From an uncultured Candidatus Planktophila sp. (lineage in GTDB: Bacteria > Actinomycetota > Actinomycetes > Nanopelagicales > Nanopelagicaceae), in NCBI GenBank assembly GCA_937975715.1, contig CALJUA010000101.1, positions 1-33,978 of the forward strand: a stretch of DNA of 33,978 nucleotides, in the 5' to 3' direction. Made by a program: the position numbers and the translations under genes. This document shows positions 23,667 to 30,285 of the stretch, one piece after another; within the stretch, counting starts at the first letter, position 1, and each line of letters opens with the position of its first letter. The notes beneath the pieces are model-generated. The model was not told where the DNA came from and made no database searches. It was given only the letters and a program-made list of their open reading frames with translations.

Positions 23667-24161
23667 ATGGCACGTAACAATGGATTAGATACACCACGCG
23701 AGACTCGTCGCTCCCTTCGTGCAAATTACGATCCCGAAGCATTCGGACGTCTCTCAGAGCGCTTTGCTCGTTTCTTGGGAACTGCACGCTTCTTGGTCTA
23801 CATGACAATCTTTGTCTTCGGTTGGGTTCTTTGGAATGTTGTTGCTCCAGAACATCTCCGTTGGGATAAATACCCATTTATCTTCTTGACCTTAATTCTC
23901 TCGCTGCAAGCCTCATATGCTGCGCCATTGATTTTGTTAGCGCAGAATCGCCAGGCCGATAGAGATCGCATTGCTCTCAATGAAGATCGTGCTCGCGGAG
24001 ATCGCAATATCGCGGATACTGAATATCTCACCCGCGAACTTGCGAGCTTGCGTATCGCTTTGGGAGATGTTTCAACACGTGATTATGTGCGCAGCGAACT
24101 TCAAGATGTTGCCAAAGAAATTATCGAAGAGCTACGCAAGCCCGAGTCTGACTCCAAGTAA
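23667..24161 (+). CDS. DUF1003 family membrane protein
   Basis: 164-residue protein of the DUF1003 family. Two TM helices lie at about 42-60 (FLVYMTIFVFGWVLWNVV) and 70-92 (PFIFLTLILSLQASYAAPLIL). Then comes the typical LLAQNRQADRDR motif and a charged coiled-coil-like tail. The ATG at 23667 has a strong GAGGAGG site overlapping the end of the mgtE-like gene, so both are co-translated. In actinobacteria the MgtE_N/CBS protein and DUF1003 are regular neighbours, and I infer a joint membrane complex. The substrate and activity are unknown. Its last 30 nt overlap mrp on the other strand. Confidence 0.88.
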   Translation: MARNNGLDTPRETRRSLRANYDPEAFGRLSERFARFLGTARFLVYMTIFVFGWVLWNVVAPEHLRWDKYPFIFLTLILSLQASYAAPLILLAQNRQADRDRIALNEDRARGDRNIADTEYLTRELASLRIALGDVSTRDYVRSELQDVAKEIIEELRKPESDSK

Positions 24162-25250
24162 AGATCCTTGGCGAATCACTAACTTATCTACAATCGCTGA
24201 AATTGCCTGAGCGCTTGCGCTCTCAGGTGCGCTGACTACAACAGGTGCACCTTGATCTCCACCTTCACGTAGATCAACATTAAATGGCACCTTGCCCATC
24301 AAAGGTACATCTGCGCCTACGAGTGTCGTTAGACGCTTAGAGGTCTCTTCTCCCCCACCTTCACCGAAGAGCGCCATCTCTTCACCGCACTTAGGGCAAG
24401 AGATGGCTGACATATTTTCAATTACGCCAATCACTCGTTGATGAATCTGGTGTGCGATGCGACCTGCGCGCTCTGCAACTTCCGCTGCTGCGACTTGTGG
24501 TGTCGTGATAACAAGAATTTCCGAAGTTGGAATCAACTGACCAAGAGAGATTGCAAGGTCGCCGGTTCCGGGTGGAAGATCAATAAAGAGGATATCGAGA
24601 TCTCCCCAATATGCATCAGAGAGAAGCTGCTCGAGCACGCGGTGCAGCAGAGGGCCTCGGTATGCAATTGCATCTGAGCGCTCTGGCTTAAACATCTCCA
24701 TCGAAACAACTTTGACGCCGTAAGCCTCAAGTGGAATAAACATCTGATCAATAGCAGTTGGTCTTTGACCAATGAGTCCCATCAGGCGAGGAATTGAATG
24801 TCCGTAAACATCTGCATCGAGGATTCCAACTCGAAGACCCTTTTGTGCTGCTGCAACTGCCAAGTTTGTGGTGAGAGAAGATTTTCCGACTCCACCTTTG
24901 CCTGAAGCCACACCGATTACTCTTGTCAGTGAATCTGCTTGCGCGAAGGAAATAAACGCTTCGCGCCCATTTCGAAGAAGTTTCTTGATATTTGCACGTT
25001 GCTCTTCATTCATGACGCCAAATTCGATCTGCACTGAAGCGACATCGGGAAGCGCAACTACTGCGCTTTCAATATCGTTCTTAAGGCGATCGCGCATTGG
25101 GCAGCCTGAGATTGTCAGGAGAATTGTGAGATCTACTCGATCACCTGTCTGAGAGATGGATTGCACCATTCCAAGTTCGGTAATGGAACGGTGGAGCTCT
25201 GGGTCATTGACCTTGGAGAGTGCATCAAAGACTGGACCTGAAAGGGTCAT
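24132..25250 (-). CDS. mrp: Mrp/ApbC family ATP-binding iron-sulfur carrier
   Basis: 372-residue P-loop ATPase that carries and delivers Fe-S clusters. The N-terminal DUF59/MIP18-like domain (about 1-95) has the SGCPMRD motif at 48-54. The deviant Walker A GKGGVGKSS is at 117-125, LFIDLPPGTGD at 221-231, and the C-terminal CPKC pair (C285, C288) bridges the cluster between two subunits. The length and order are standard for actinobacterial Mrp. The ATG at 25250 overlaps the tatB stop by 4 nt (ATGA). Its 3' end overlaps the convergent DUF1003 gene by 30 nt. It may supply clusters to WhiB and ferredoxin-type proteins; this is inference. Confidence 0.95.
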   Translation of the reverse strand: MTLSGPVFDALSKVNDPELHRSITELGMVQSISQTGDRVDLTILLTISGCPMRDRLKNDIESAVVALPDVASVQIEFGVMNEEQRANIKKLLRNGREAFISFAQADSLTRVIGVASGKGGVGKSSLTTNLAVAAAQKGLRVGILDADVYGHSIPRLMGLIGQRPTAIDQMFIPLEAYGVKVVSMEMFKPERSDAIAYRGPLLHRVLEQLLSDAYWGDLDILFIDLPPGTGDLAISLGQLIPTSEILVITTPQVAAAEVAERAGRIAHQIHQRVIGVIENMSAISCPKCGEEMALFGEGGGEETSKRLTTLVGADVPLMGKVPFNVDLREGGDQGAPVVVSAPESASAQAISAIVDKLVIRQGSLLGVRLGLA

Positions 25251-25552
25251 AGGAGATCAGGGTCGATCTTGTGCTCAGGGCGAACCTTTGGCTTTGCAGG
25301 ACTTTCATCCAGCGCTGATTCGATCTGCTTCTTCACAAATGTCTTAGGGTTGAGATCTGCAGGCTTGAGATCTTCAAAACCAGGGCCGAGGTTCTCTTTA
25401 AGCTCGTTCGTAGCAGTTGTAGCAAGACCACGGAGTTTCTTTACGACTTTTGCCGCCTCGACCGCAAAGTGAGGCAACTTATCTGGACCAACGAGAACCA
25501 TTGCAAGAATTGCAAGGCCGATGATTTCACCAGCGCCGAAGTCGAAGAACAT
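25247..25552 (-). CDS. tatB: Sec-independent protein translocase subunit TatB
   Basis: 101-residue Tat component. One N-terminal helix (FGAGEIIGLAILAMVLVGPDKLP) contains the conserved Glu and the hinge VGPDKLP. An amphipathic helix AVEAAKVVKKLRGLATTATNEL and a charged tail follow. TatB recognises twin-arginine signal peptides together with TatC. The call to TatB rather than TatA rests on the tail and on the htrA-tatB-mrp context seen in mycobacteria. The ATG at 25552 has TAAGGT ending 6 nt upstream, which could serve either as leaderless -10 or, through AAGG, as a ribosome site for read-through from htrA (gap 17 nt). Confidence 0.9.
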   Translation of the reverse strand: MFFDFGAGEIIGLAILAMVLVGPDKLPHFAVEAAKVVKKLRGLATTATNELKENLGPGFEDLKPADLNPKTFVKKQIESALDESPAKPKVRPEHKIDPDLL

Positions 25553-25569
25553 GCGAGTACCTTATCGCT

Positions 25570-26685
25570 CTACTTGCCAGCTGTCAGGATGAGCGTTGCT
25601 TGATAGTTCTTGCCATCGCGGGTGTATTTCACGATTACTGAGTCTCCAACATCATGAGAACGAACTGCAACGATGAGCTCTTCAGGACTTGTGATTGCAC
25701 GTCCATCAAATTCGGTAATGAGATCTCCCGGCTTTAGCCCCGCCTTTGAAGCTGGTCCCCCACCTAAAATCGCTGTGCTCTTTGTAGAAATCTGCGCACC
25801 CTTACCGCTGACCGACATATCAACAGAGACGCCGATGACTGGATAAGTTGCCTTGCCATTCTTAATCAACTGCTCTGCAGTCTTGCGAGCTTGATTAATA
25901 GGAATTGCAAAACCAAGTCCGATAGATCCTGATTGTGAACCAAGCGAAGTCCCCAGAGTTGCAATCGCTGAGTTAACGCCGATAACAGCACCAGTCGAAT
26001 CTACAAGCGGGCCTCCCGAGTTGCCCGGATTGATTGCAGCATCCGTCTGAAGCGCATTGATAAATGAGTTTTCTTGTGCAGACTCACCCGCTGTCACAGC
26101 GCGATCTTTCGCGCTGATGATTCCGAGAGTCACTGTGCCCTGAAGACCCAATGGAGAGCCGATTGCTAAAACTGAATCTCCGACCGCAACCTTGTCGCTA
26201 TCTCCGAATTGAAGTGCAGGCAGCGAGCGATTACTTACTCGCAGAACAGCGAGGTCATAGGAAGAATCGCGGCCAACAACTGTCGCTTCAAAAGCAGAAC
26301 CATCTTGAAGGCGAACGGTAATGGTTCCGCCGCTTGTTACAGCAGAAGCGATCACGTGATTGTTGGTCAGGATGTAACCGTCACTTGAGATAACAAAGCC
26401 AGAACCTGTTGCGCCGCCATCGGCATCTTTAGCTTCTATGCTGACAACGGATGGCAGTACTCGTTTTGCGATTCCTGCTACGGAATTTGCAGGACGCTCG
26501 ATGGTTGAATTTGATTTCACTAACTTTGTTGAGTAACCAAAGAGCGATCCGCTTGAAGATGCTCCGAACGCACCAGCGGTAACACCGACAACAATCGCAA
26601 GAACGATTGCGCTGCGCAGTGAGATTGCCTTACCGGTTGAAGTTGGAACACCCCACCATGGACCTTGGCTGCCAAAGTTGCTCAT
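25570..26685 (-). CDS. htrA: HtrA/DegP-like trypsin-type serine protease with PDZ domain
   Basis: 371-residue membrane-anchored envelope protease. A TM helix lies at about 24-46, then the trypsin-like domain with catalytic His110 (LTNNHV), Asp144 (SSYDLAVLRV) and Ser223 (GNSGGPL). A PDZ domain spans about 280-371 (GGGPASKAGLKPGDLITEFDG). The triad is intact. It degrades or refolds damaged extracytoplasmic proteins. In mycobacteria htrA follows sigE and rseA; here both are absent and htrA follows an O-methyltransferase gene by 12 nt. CAGACT ends 6 nt before the ATG at 26685, one base off the leaderless pattern, so its own transcript is possible. Confidence 0.95.
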   Translation of the reverse strand: MSNFGSQGPWWGVPTSTGKAISLRSAIVLAIVVGVTAGAFGASSSGSLFGYSTKLVKSNSTIERPANSVAGIAKRVLPSVVSIEAKDADGGATGSGFVISSDGYILTNNHVIASAVTSGGTITVRLQDGSAFEATVVGRDSSYDLAVLRVSNRSLPALQFGDSDKVAVGDSVLAIGSPLGLQGTVTLGIISAKDRAVTAGESAQENSFINALQTDAAINPGNSGGPLVDSTGAVIGVNSAIATLGTSLGSQSGSIGLGFAIPINQARKTAEQLIKNGKATYPVIGVSVDMSVSGKGAQISTKSTAILGGGPASKAGLKPGDLITEFDGRAITSPEELIVAVRSHDVGDSVIVKYTRDGKNYQATLILTAGK

Positions 26686-26697
26686 GCGCTTAGTCTG

Positions 26698-27324
26698 CTA
26701 CAACTTTGTTGCGAGTAACAAACCATCGCCGACGGGAATGAGCGAAGTAGCCCAGACATCTGAGTCAGCTTTCAGCGCCTTCCCAGCTTCACGTAGCGCA
26801 ACGGTCTTGGGATCGCGTTGAGCAGGGTCAGAAACTTTTCCGCCACCAAAGAAATTATCTACAACGAAGACTCCACCGCTTCGAAGGATGCGCGCACCTT
26901 CAGAGATTGCATAAGTCAGGTCTTCAGGATTGTGGCGATAAATTACCAAGTCATATGCGCGATCTGTCAGCTTTGTCATTACTTCCATCACCGGATTTGT
27001 AATCAAACGAAAACGTGAAGGTGCAATCTCTGCATCTGCTAAGGCCATCTTTGCGATTGAGCTATGTTCCATCTCGTCATCGATTGATGTGAGGGTTCCA
27101 GATTTCAACATTCCATCGAGAAGCCAAAGGGACCCAACTCCAGAACCTGTTCCAACTTCGACAACAGATTGCGCTTTGAGGAGCTGAGCTAAGAATGCGA
27201 GATAAGCACCAGCGCCTTGAGTGACATCACGAGTTCCAATTTCGACTCCCCGTGCACGAGCTGCGAGCTTGATCGCATCCTCAGGCTGAAATCCTTCTGC
27301 ATAGGAATGCGGATCAGTAATCAT
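26698..27324 (-). CDS. Class I SAM-dependent O-methyltransferase
   Basis: 208-residue Rossmann-fold methyltransferase of the O-methyltransferase family 3 (catechol/caffeoyl-CoA type). The SAM-binding motif VVEVGTGSGVGSLWLL starts at about residue 54. A later acidic residue sits in SIDDEMEH, and VVDNFFGGG matches the motif for the metal site. The substrate is unknown. The ATG at 27324 overlaps the pepA stop by 4 nt (ATGA) and is preferred over an upstream TTG at 27342. In mycobacteria the homologue lies just upstream of sigE. Its product SAH would be cleared by AhcY encoded in the same window. Confidence 0.88.
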   Translation of the reverse strand: MITDPHSYAEGFQPEDAIKLAARARGVEIGTRDVTQGAGAYLAFLAQLLKAQSVVEVGTGSGVGSLWLLDGMLKSGTLTSIDDEMEHSSIAKMALADAEIAPSRFRLITNPVMEVMTKLTDRAYDLVIYRHNPEDLTYAISEGARILRSGGVFVVDNFFGGGKVSDPAQRDPKTVALREAGKALKADSDVWATSLIPVGDGLLLATKL

Positions 27325-28814
27325 GAGAGCGACAATATCCAATCAACGAGCAAACGGACGCCATATCCGGTTCCGCCCTTTGGATTTTCTCCTGAATCGG
27401 CTTCGCTACGAGCTGTTCCTGCAATATCAAGGTGTACCCATTTGCGATCGCCAACAAAGTGCTCGAGATAGAGAGCAGCTGTCACAGACCCTGCAGAGTA
27501 ATCGTGCTTATCCGCTGCATGGTTGAGATCGGCGACATCGCTTTCGAGTGAATCTGCATAATCATCGACGAGTGGCATATGCCAGACGCGTTCTCCGGAA
27601 GCTTCACCTACTGCGCTGAGCTGAGCAGCTAATTTGTTATCGCGCGTGTACATCGCTGCATAGTGACGACCTAGGCCGAGCGTTGCAGCACCGGTCAACG
27701 TTGCGATATCGACGAGATAGTCAGGGTCTAGGTTCTTATCTGCGTAAGCCAAACCATCTGCGAGGACAAGTCGACCTTCTGCATCGGTATTAATGATTTC
27801 GACGGTTGTTCCACCGTATTGAGTGATGATGTCCGATGGTCGTTGCGATGTTCCAGAGAGCGCGTTCTCTGCACACATCATTAAAACGGTTACACGAATA
27901 TTGGGTTGAAGATCTGCAATTGCGCTGATTGCACCGAGAGCTGCAGCAGAACCTGCCATATCGCTCTTCATTGCCACCATCATGTCGTAAGGACGCTTCA
28001 GCGAAACGCCACCGGTGTCATAGGTGATTCCCTTGCCAACAATGACAACGTGAGGAAGTGCTGACGCACCTTTTACCTTTGATTTCGAAATCTTCTTAGG
28101 CACATATGAGATTTCGATAAAACGTGGGCCAGGCTTTGGTGAAGACATTCCGACTGCGACGAGTCCACCAAATTGTGCGAGTTCTTTTCCTGCAAGAACT
28201 TTAATGGAAAGTCCCTTTGCATCAGCAATCTTCTTAGCTTCTTGAGCCATCCAGAGCGGAGTCTTGATATTTGAAGGTGTATGAATTAGATCGCGAGTGT
28301 TAACGAGAGCTTGAGCAATTGCATTAGCTTCTTCAAGCGCCCCTGATTCATTGGTCGCGATCGAGAATGTAGGAATCTCAGCAGGCGCGGTCGTCTTGAG
28401 GTTCCAGGTATACGCACCAAGAACAATCGAAATTGCATGTGCCTTGACCTCTGCCTTTTTGTTTGGCAATAGTGAGATGAGGTTGAGTGCCTTGCCACGG
28501 ACCTTGCGACCTAGGGCAGCACCAGCTGCTCGGAAATCTTTGAGTGACTGATCCCCAAGGCCCACTAAATAGAGTCGATCCATCTCGGTATCTTCATGAA
28601 GGACCGGAACCTCAAAGAGTTCCCCAGCCTTTGCAGAAGGTGAGAAGAATGCAACTTCATCGAGAAGATTGATTTCAAAGAACTTTTCGATTGCTGAAAT
28701 AAGGGAAGACTTTCCTACGAAAGAGATTTCATCTTCTGCATTCTTAATAAAACCCAACGCAAGAACATCGCCGCCGAGGAGAGAATCGAGCTCAGGGGTG
28801 ACAGAGTAAAGAAT
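27321..28814 (-). CDS. pepA: Leucyl aminopeptidase (M17), probable ATT start
   Basis: Cytosolic zinc/manganese aminopeptidase that releases N-terminal residues from peptides. From 28814 it has 497 residues. The M17 signature NTDAEGRLVL is at about 342-351, and metal ligands are Lys261 and Asp266 (GKGITYDTGG), Asp285, Asp344 and Glu346. The usual start codons give only a TTG at 28757, which would remove about 19 residues. The frame upstream reads ILYSVTPELDSLLGGDVLAL, which aligns without gaps to the E. coli PepA N-terminus MEFSV...IVVGV from memory. No ATG, GTG or TTG lies there before a stop. An ATT at 28814 has AAGGG 9 nt upstream, overlapping the DUF3117 stop. I therefore choose ATT; the TTG remains the conservative alternative. 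Confidence 0.9.
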   Translation of the reverse strand: MLYSVTPELDSLLGGDVLALGFIKNAEDEISFVGKSSLISAIEKFFEINLLDEVAFFSPSAKAGELFEVPVLHEDTEMDRLYLVGLGDQSLKDFRAAGAALGRKVRGKALNLISLLPNKKAEVKAHAISIVLGAYTWNLKTTAPAEIPTFSIATNESGALEEANAIAQALVNTRDLIHTPSNIKTPLWMAQEAKKIADAKGLSIKVLAGKELAQFGGLVAVGMSSPKPGPRFIEISYVPKKISKSKVKGASALPHVVIVGKGITYDTGGVSLKRPYDMMVAMKSDMAGSAAALGAISAIADLQPNIRVTVLMMCAENALSGTSQRPSDIITQYGGTTVEIINTDAEGRLVLADGLAYADKNLDPDYLVDIATLTGAATLGLGRHYAAMYTRDNKLAAQLSAVGEASGERVWHMPLVDDYADSLESDVADLNHAADKHDYSAGSVTAALYLEHFVGDRKWVHLDIAGTARSEADSGENPKGGTGYGVRLLVDWILSLS

Positions 28815-28823
28815 TTTTCAAGA

Positions 28824-28829
28824 CCCTTA
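28824..28829 (-). promoter_or_regulatory. Ribosome site TAAGGG before the pepA ATT start
   Basis: The AAGGG core lies 9 nt before the ATT at 28814. Its TAA is the stop codon of the DUF3117 gene. It supports initiation upstream of the TTG at 28757. Confidence 0.45.
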
Positions 28830-29006
28830 CTTTTTAATGAGGGCTACTGCGGCTTCAAGAGCTGCGCTGAGGTTATTTGCCTCCTGAGGATTGAGCTCAA
28901 CCACGAGGCGTCCTCCGCCTTCGAGTGGAATTCGCATAACTAGGGAGCGAGCTTCCTTTGTTACTTCCATTGGGCCATCACCAGTGCGGGGTTTCATTGC
29001 TGCCAT
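28827..29006 (-). CDS. DUF3117 family small protein
   Basis: 59-residue protein, highly typical of the actinobacterial DUF3117 family: AAMKPRTGDGPMEVTKEAR, then MRIPLEGGGRLVVEL and a C-terminal helix. It corresponds to mycobacterial Rv1211. The biochemical function is not established. The ATG at 29006 starts exactly at the family N-terminus; the longer frame to 29102 overlaps the spacer and looks non-coding. A 14-bp perfect dyad lies immediately upstream of the ATG. The pepA gene follows with its ribosome site inside this gene's stop, so the two are co-translated. Confidence 0.92.
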   Translation of the reverse strand: MAAMKPRTGDGPMEVTKEARSLVMRIPLEGGGRLVVELNPQEANNLSAALEAAVALIKK

Positions 29007-29020
29007 GGGATAAGTATCCC
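29007..29020. promoter_or_regulatory. Dyad GGGATA-N2-TATCCC directly before the DUF3117 start codon
   Basis: Perfect 6-bp inverted arms with a 2-bp centre, touching the ATG at 29006. On the minus strand it contains GATACT, a -10-like hexamer 6 nt before the ATG (29013-29018). It could be an operator over the core promoter, or an RNA hairpin at the start codon. Confidence 0.45.
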
Positions 29021-29058
29021 GCATTGAACCCCTGTAATGGAAATCGAGAAAGGTGCTT

Positions 29059-29250
29059 TTAGAGCCCCAAGTGTGCGGAAATACGCCGTTTTCCGGATTC
29101 AATAACGACTAAAACCGAGCGTTCTGGAACAGCGAGTAGGGCTGCAATATCGCCCGGGCTCTTTCCTCGGAGATAGTGAAGAGTCAAAATGATGCGCTCT
29201 TCCTCAGGCAGAGAAGAAAGCAACTCTGCAATTGTCTGATGGGCGCTCAT
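29059..29250 (-). CDS. Stand-alone sigma-70 region 4-like HTH protein
   Basis: 63-residue protein that looks like only region 4 of a sigma factor. LSSLPEEERIILTLHYLRGKSPGDIA matches the first helices, and ALLAVPERSVLVVIESGKRRISAHLGL the recognition helix and end. No region 2 is present in this or nearby frames, and the ATG at 29250 is the only good start after the SRPBCC stop (11 nt gap). It may bind -35 elements, bind anti-sigma or Wbl partners, or act as a small repressor; none is proven. TAATCT lies 8 nt before the ATG. It sits upstream of DUF3117, near where relatives carry sigE, but does not look like a SigE remnant, which is inferred from its clean ends. Confidence 0.75.
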   Translation of the reverse strand: MSAHQTIAELLSSLPEEERIILTLHYLRGKSPGDIAALLAVPERSVLVVIESGKRRISAHLGL

Positions 29251-29261
29251 AGGGATAGAGA

Positions 29262-29711
29262 TTACTCCAGAAGACGAGCAAAACGGGCGAGAGAAATCTT
29301 TACTCCCACCCAGATAAAGGGCTTGATCAGAATAAATAGCAGCCAGGGAGCAATGACCTCTTCTGACCATTGAAAAGAGGTGTGTTCGTTATCGAGTGCA
29401 ATGACCTCGAAAGTGCCAGAACCTTTCAAAACTTTTCCATAATGAATGACATCGCAACGGCGTGGCGGATCCCATGCAGTGACCTTCATTAAATCAACGA
29501 GGCCAAGAAATTTAAAGCGTGGGTAAGAACGGTGTAACGGGCCAGTGAATGCTTCGATTGTGACACCAACACCTTCGGAGATTTCACTCGTGCGAATAAC
29601 TTTTGTCTGCAGCATCCACTTGCTCTGACCTTCCCAGTCAGCAATTGAGCTCCACACTTTTTCAGCAGGAGCGTTGATGAGTTGCGAGAGCGCTAATGAG
29701 TTACTGCGCAT
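29262..29711 (-). CDS. SRPBCC (START/polyketide cyclase-like) family protein
   Basis: 149-residue protein with the SRPBCC helix-grip fold. The N-terminal LSQLINAPAEKVWSSIADWEGQSKWM is the classic first strand and helix, mid strands include VTAWDPPRRCDVIHYGK, and a long C-terminal helix follows. These proteins bind small hydrophobic ligands. An unusually hydrophobic stretch (APWLLFILIKPFIWVGVKI) lies before the end and might associate with membranes. The ligand is unknown. The ATG at 29711 lies inside the LOG gene end (11-nt overlap), so translation is coupled. The longer frame to 29744 is rejected because it lies within LOG. Confidence 0.82.
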   Translation of the reverse strand: MRSNSLALSQLINAPAEKVWSSIADWEGQSKWMLQTKVIRTSEISEGVGVTIEAFTGPLHRSYPRFKFLGLVDLMKVTAWDPPRRCDVIHYGKVLKGSGTFEVIALDNEHTSFQWSEEVIAPWLLFILIKPFIWVGVKISLARFARLLE

Positions 29712-30246
29712 TATGGCTCTTAATGAATTCGAGAGTTTCTTCAATTGTTGTAGCCCACAGAACTAGTTCGCGCATTCCTGGCTTCACAAATTCTTGATCT
29801 TCTAGATCAACGACGAGATCGTGCAACTTTGCATAAACACCATAAGGATCAAGGATCACAATTGGTTTATTGTGAAAACCAAGATAGCGCCCCACCCATA
29901 TCTCTATGAGCTCTTCAAGAGTGCCGAGACCTCCGGGAAGTGCGATAAATGCATCTGCGAGTTCTTCAATTTTTGCTTTGCGAGTGCGCATCGTGTCAAC
30001 AACAACAAGTTCATCGCTATCGTGATCTGCAAATTCAATATCGACCAATTTCTGAGGGATGATGCCGATGGTCTTGCCACCCTTACTGCGGGCACCCCGC
30101 GAGATTGCTCCCATCGAAGAGATGTGACCTCCGCCAGATACAAGCTCTGCACCAGATTCAGCAATTGCTGCACCGAGTTCAAAAGAAAGGTCTATGAACT
30201 TGGGATCAATTGTGGGTGATGAAGAGCAATACACGGCGATTCGCAT
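29701..30246 (-). CDS. LOG family protein (TIGR00730, cytokinin riboside 5'-monophosphate phosphoribohydrolase type)
   Basis: 181-residue Rossmann-like lysine-decarboxylase-like protein. It has the LOG markers SGGGHISSMGAISRGA (37-52), MRTRKAKI (86-93, substrate arginine) and PGGLGTLEEL (104-113). Characterised members hydrolyse nucleoside 5'-monophosphates to base and ribose 5-phosphate. In mycobacteria Rv1205 makes cytokinins; activity here is inferred. The ATG at 30246 begins exactly at the family N-terminus (MRIAVYCSSSP) and is preceded by TATCCT and 7 nt. It is divergent from dapD, with 39 nt between start codons. Confidence 0.92.
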   Translation of the reverse strand: MRIAVYCSSSPTIDPKFIDLSFELGAAIAESGAELVSGGGHISSMGAISRGARSKGGKTIGIIPQKLVDIEFADHDSDELVVVDTMRTRKAKIEELADAFIALPGGLGTLEELIEIWVGRYLGFHNKPIVILDPYGVYAKLHDLVVDLEDQEFVKPGMRELVLWATTIEETLEFIKSHNAQ

Positions 30247-30253
30247 GTGCGAA

Positions 30254-30278
30254 AGGATACGCGTGAAGCCAGTATTCT
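30254..30278. promoter_or_regulatory. Divergent -10 elements of the LOG gene and dapD
   Basis: On the minus strand TATCCT (30254-30259) ends 7 nt before the LOG ATG. On the plus strand TATTCT (30273-30278) ends 7 nt before the dapD ATG at 30286. Only 13 bp separate the two hexamers, so polymerase cannot occupy both at once. Neither gene shows a Shine-Dalgarno site. Confidence 0.5.
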
Positions 30279-30285
30279 TCCTCCT

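Noticed and set aside
29007..29102. Longer DUF3117 start upstream of 29006
   Set aside because: The extension crosses the dyad and runs into the upstream gene; family members begin at the MAAMKPRTGDG position.
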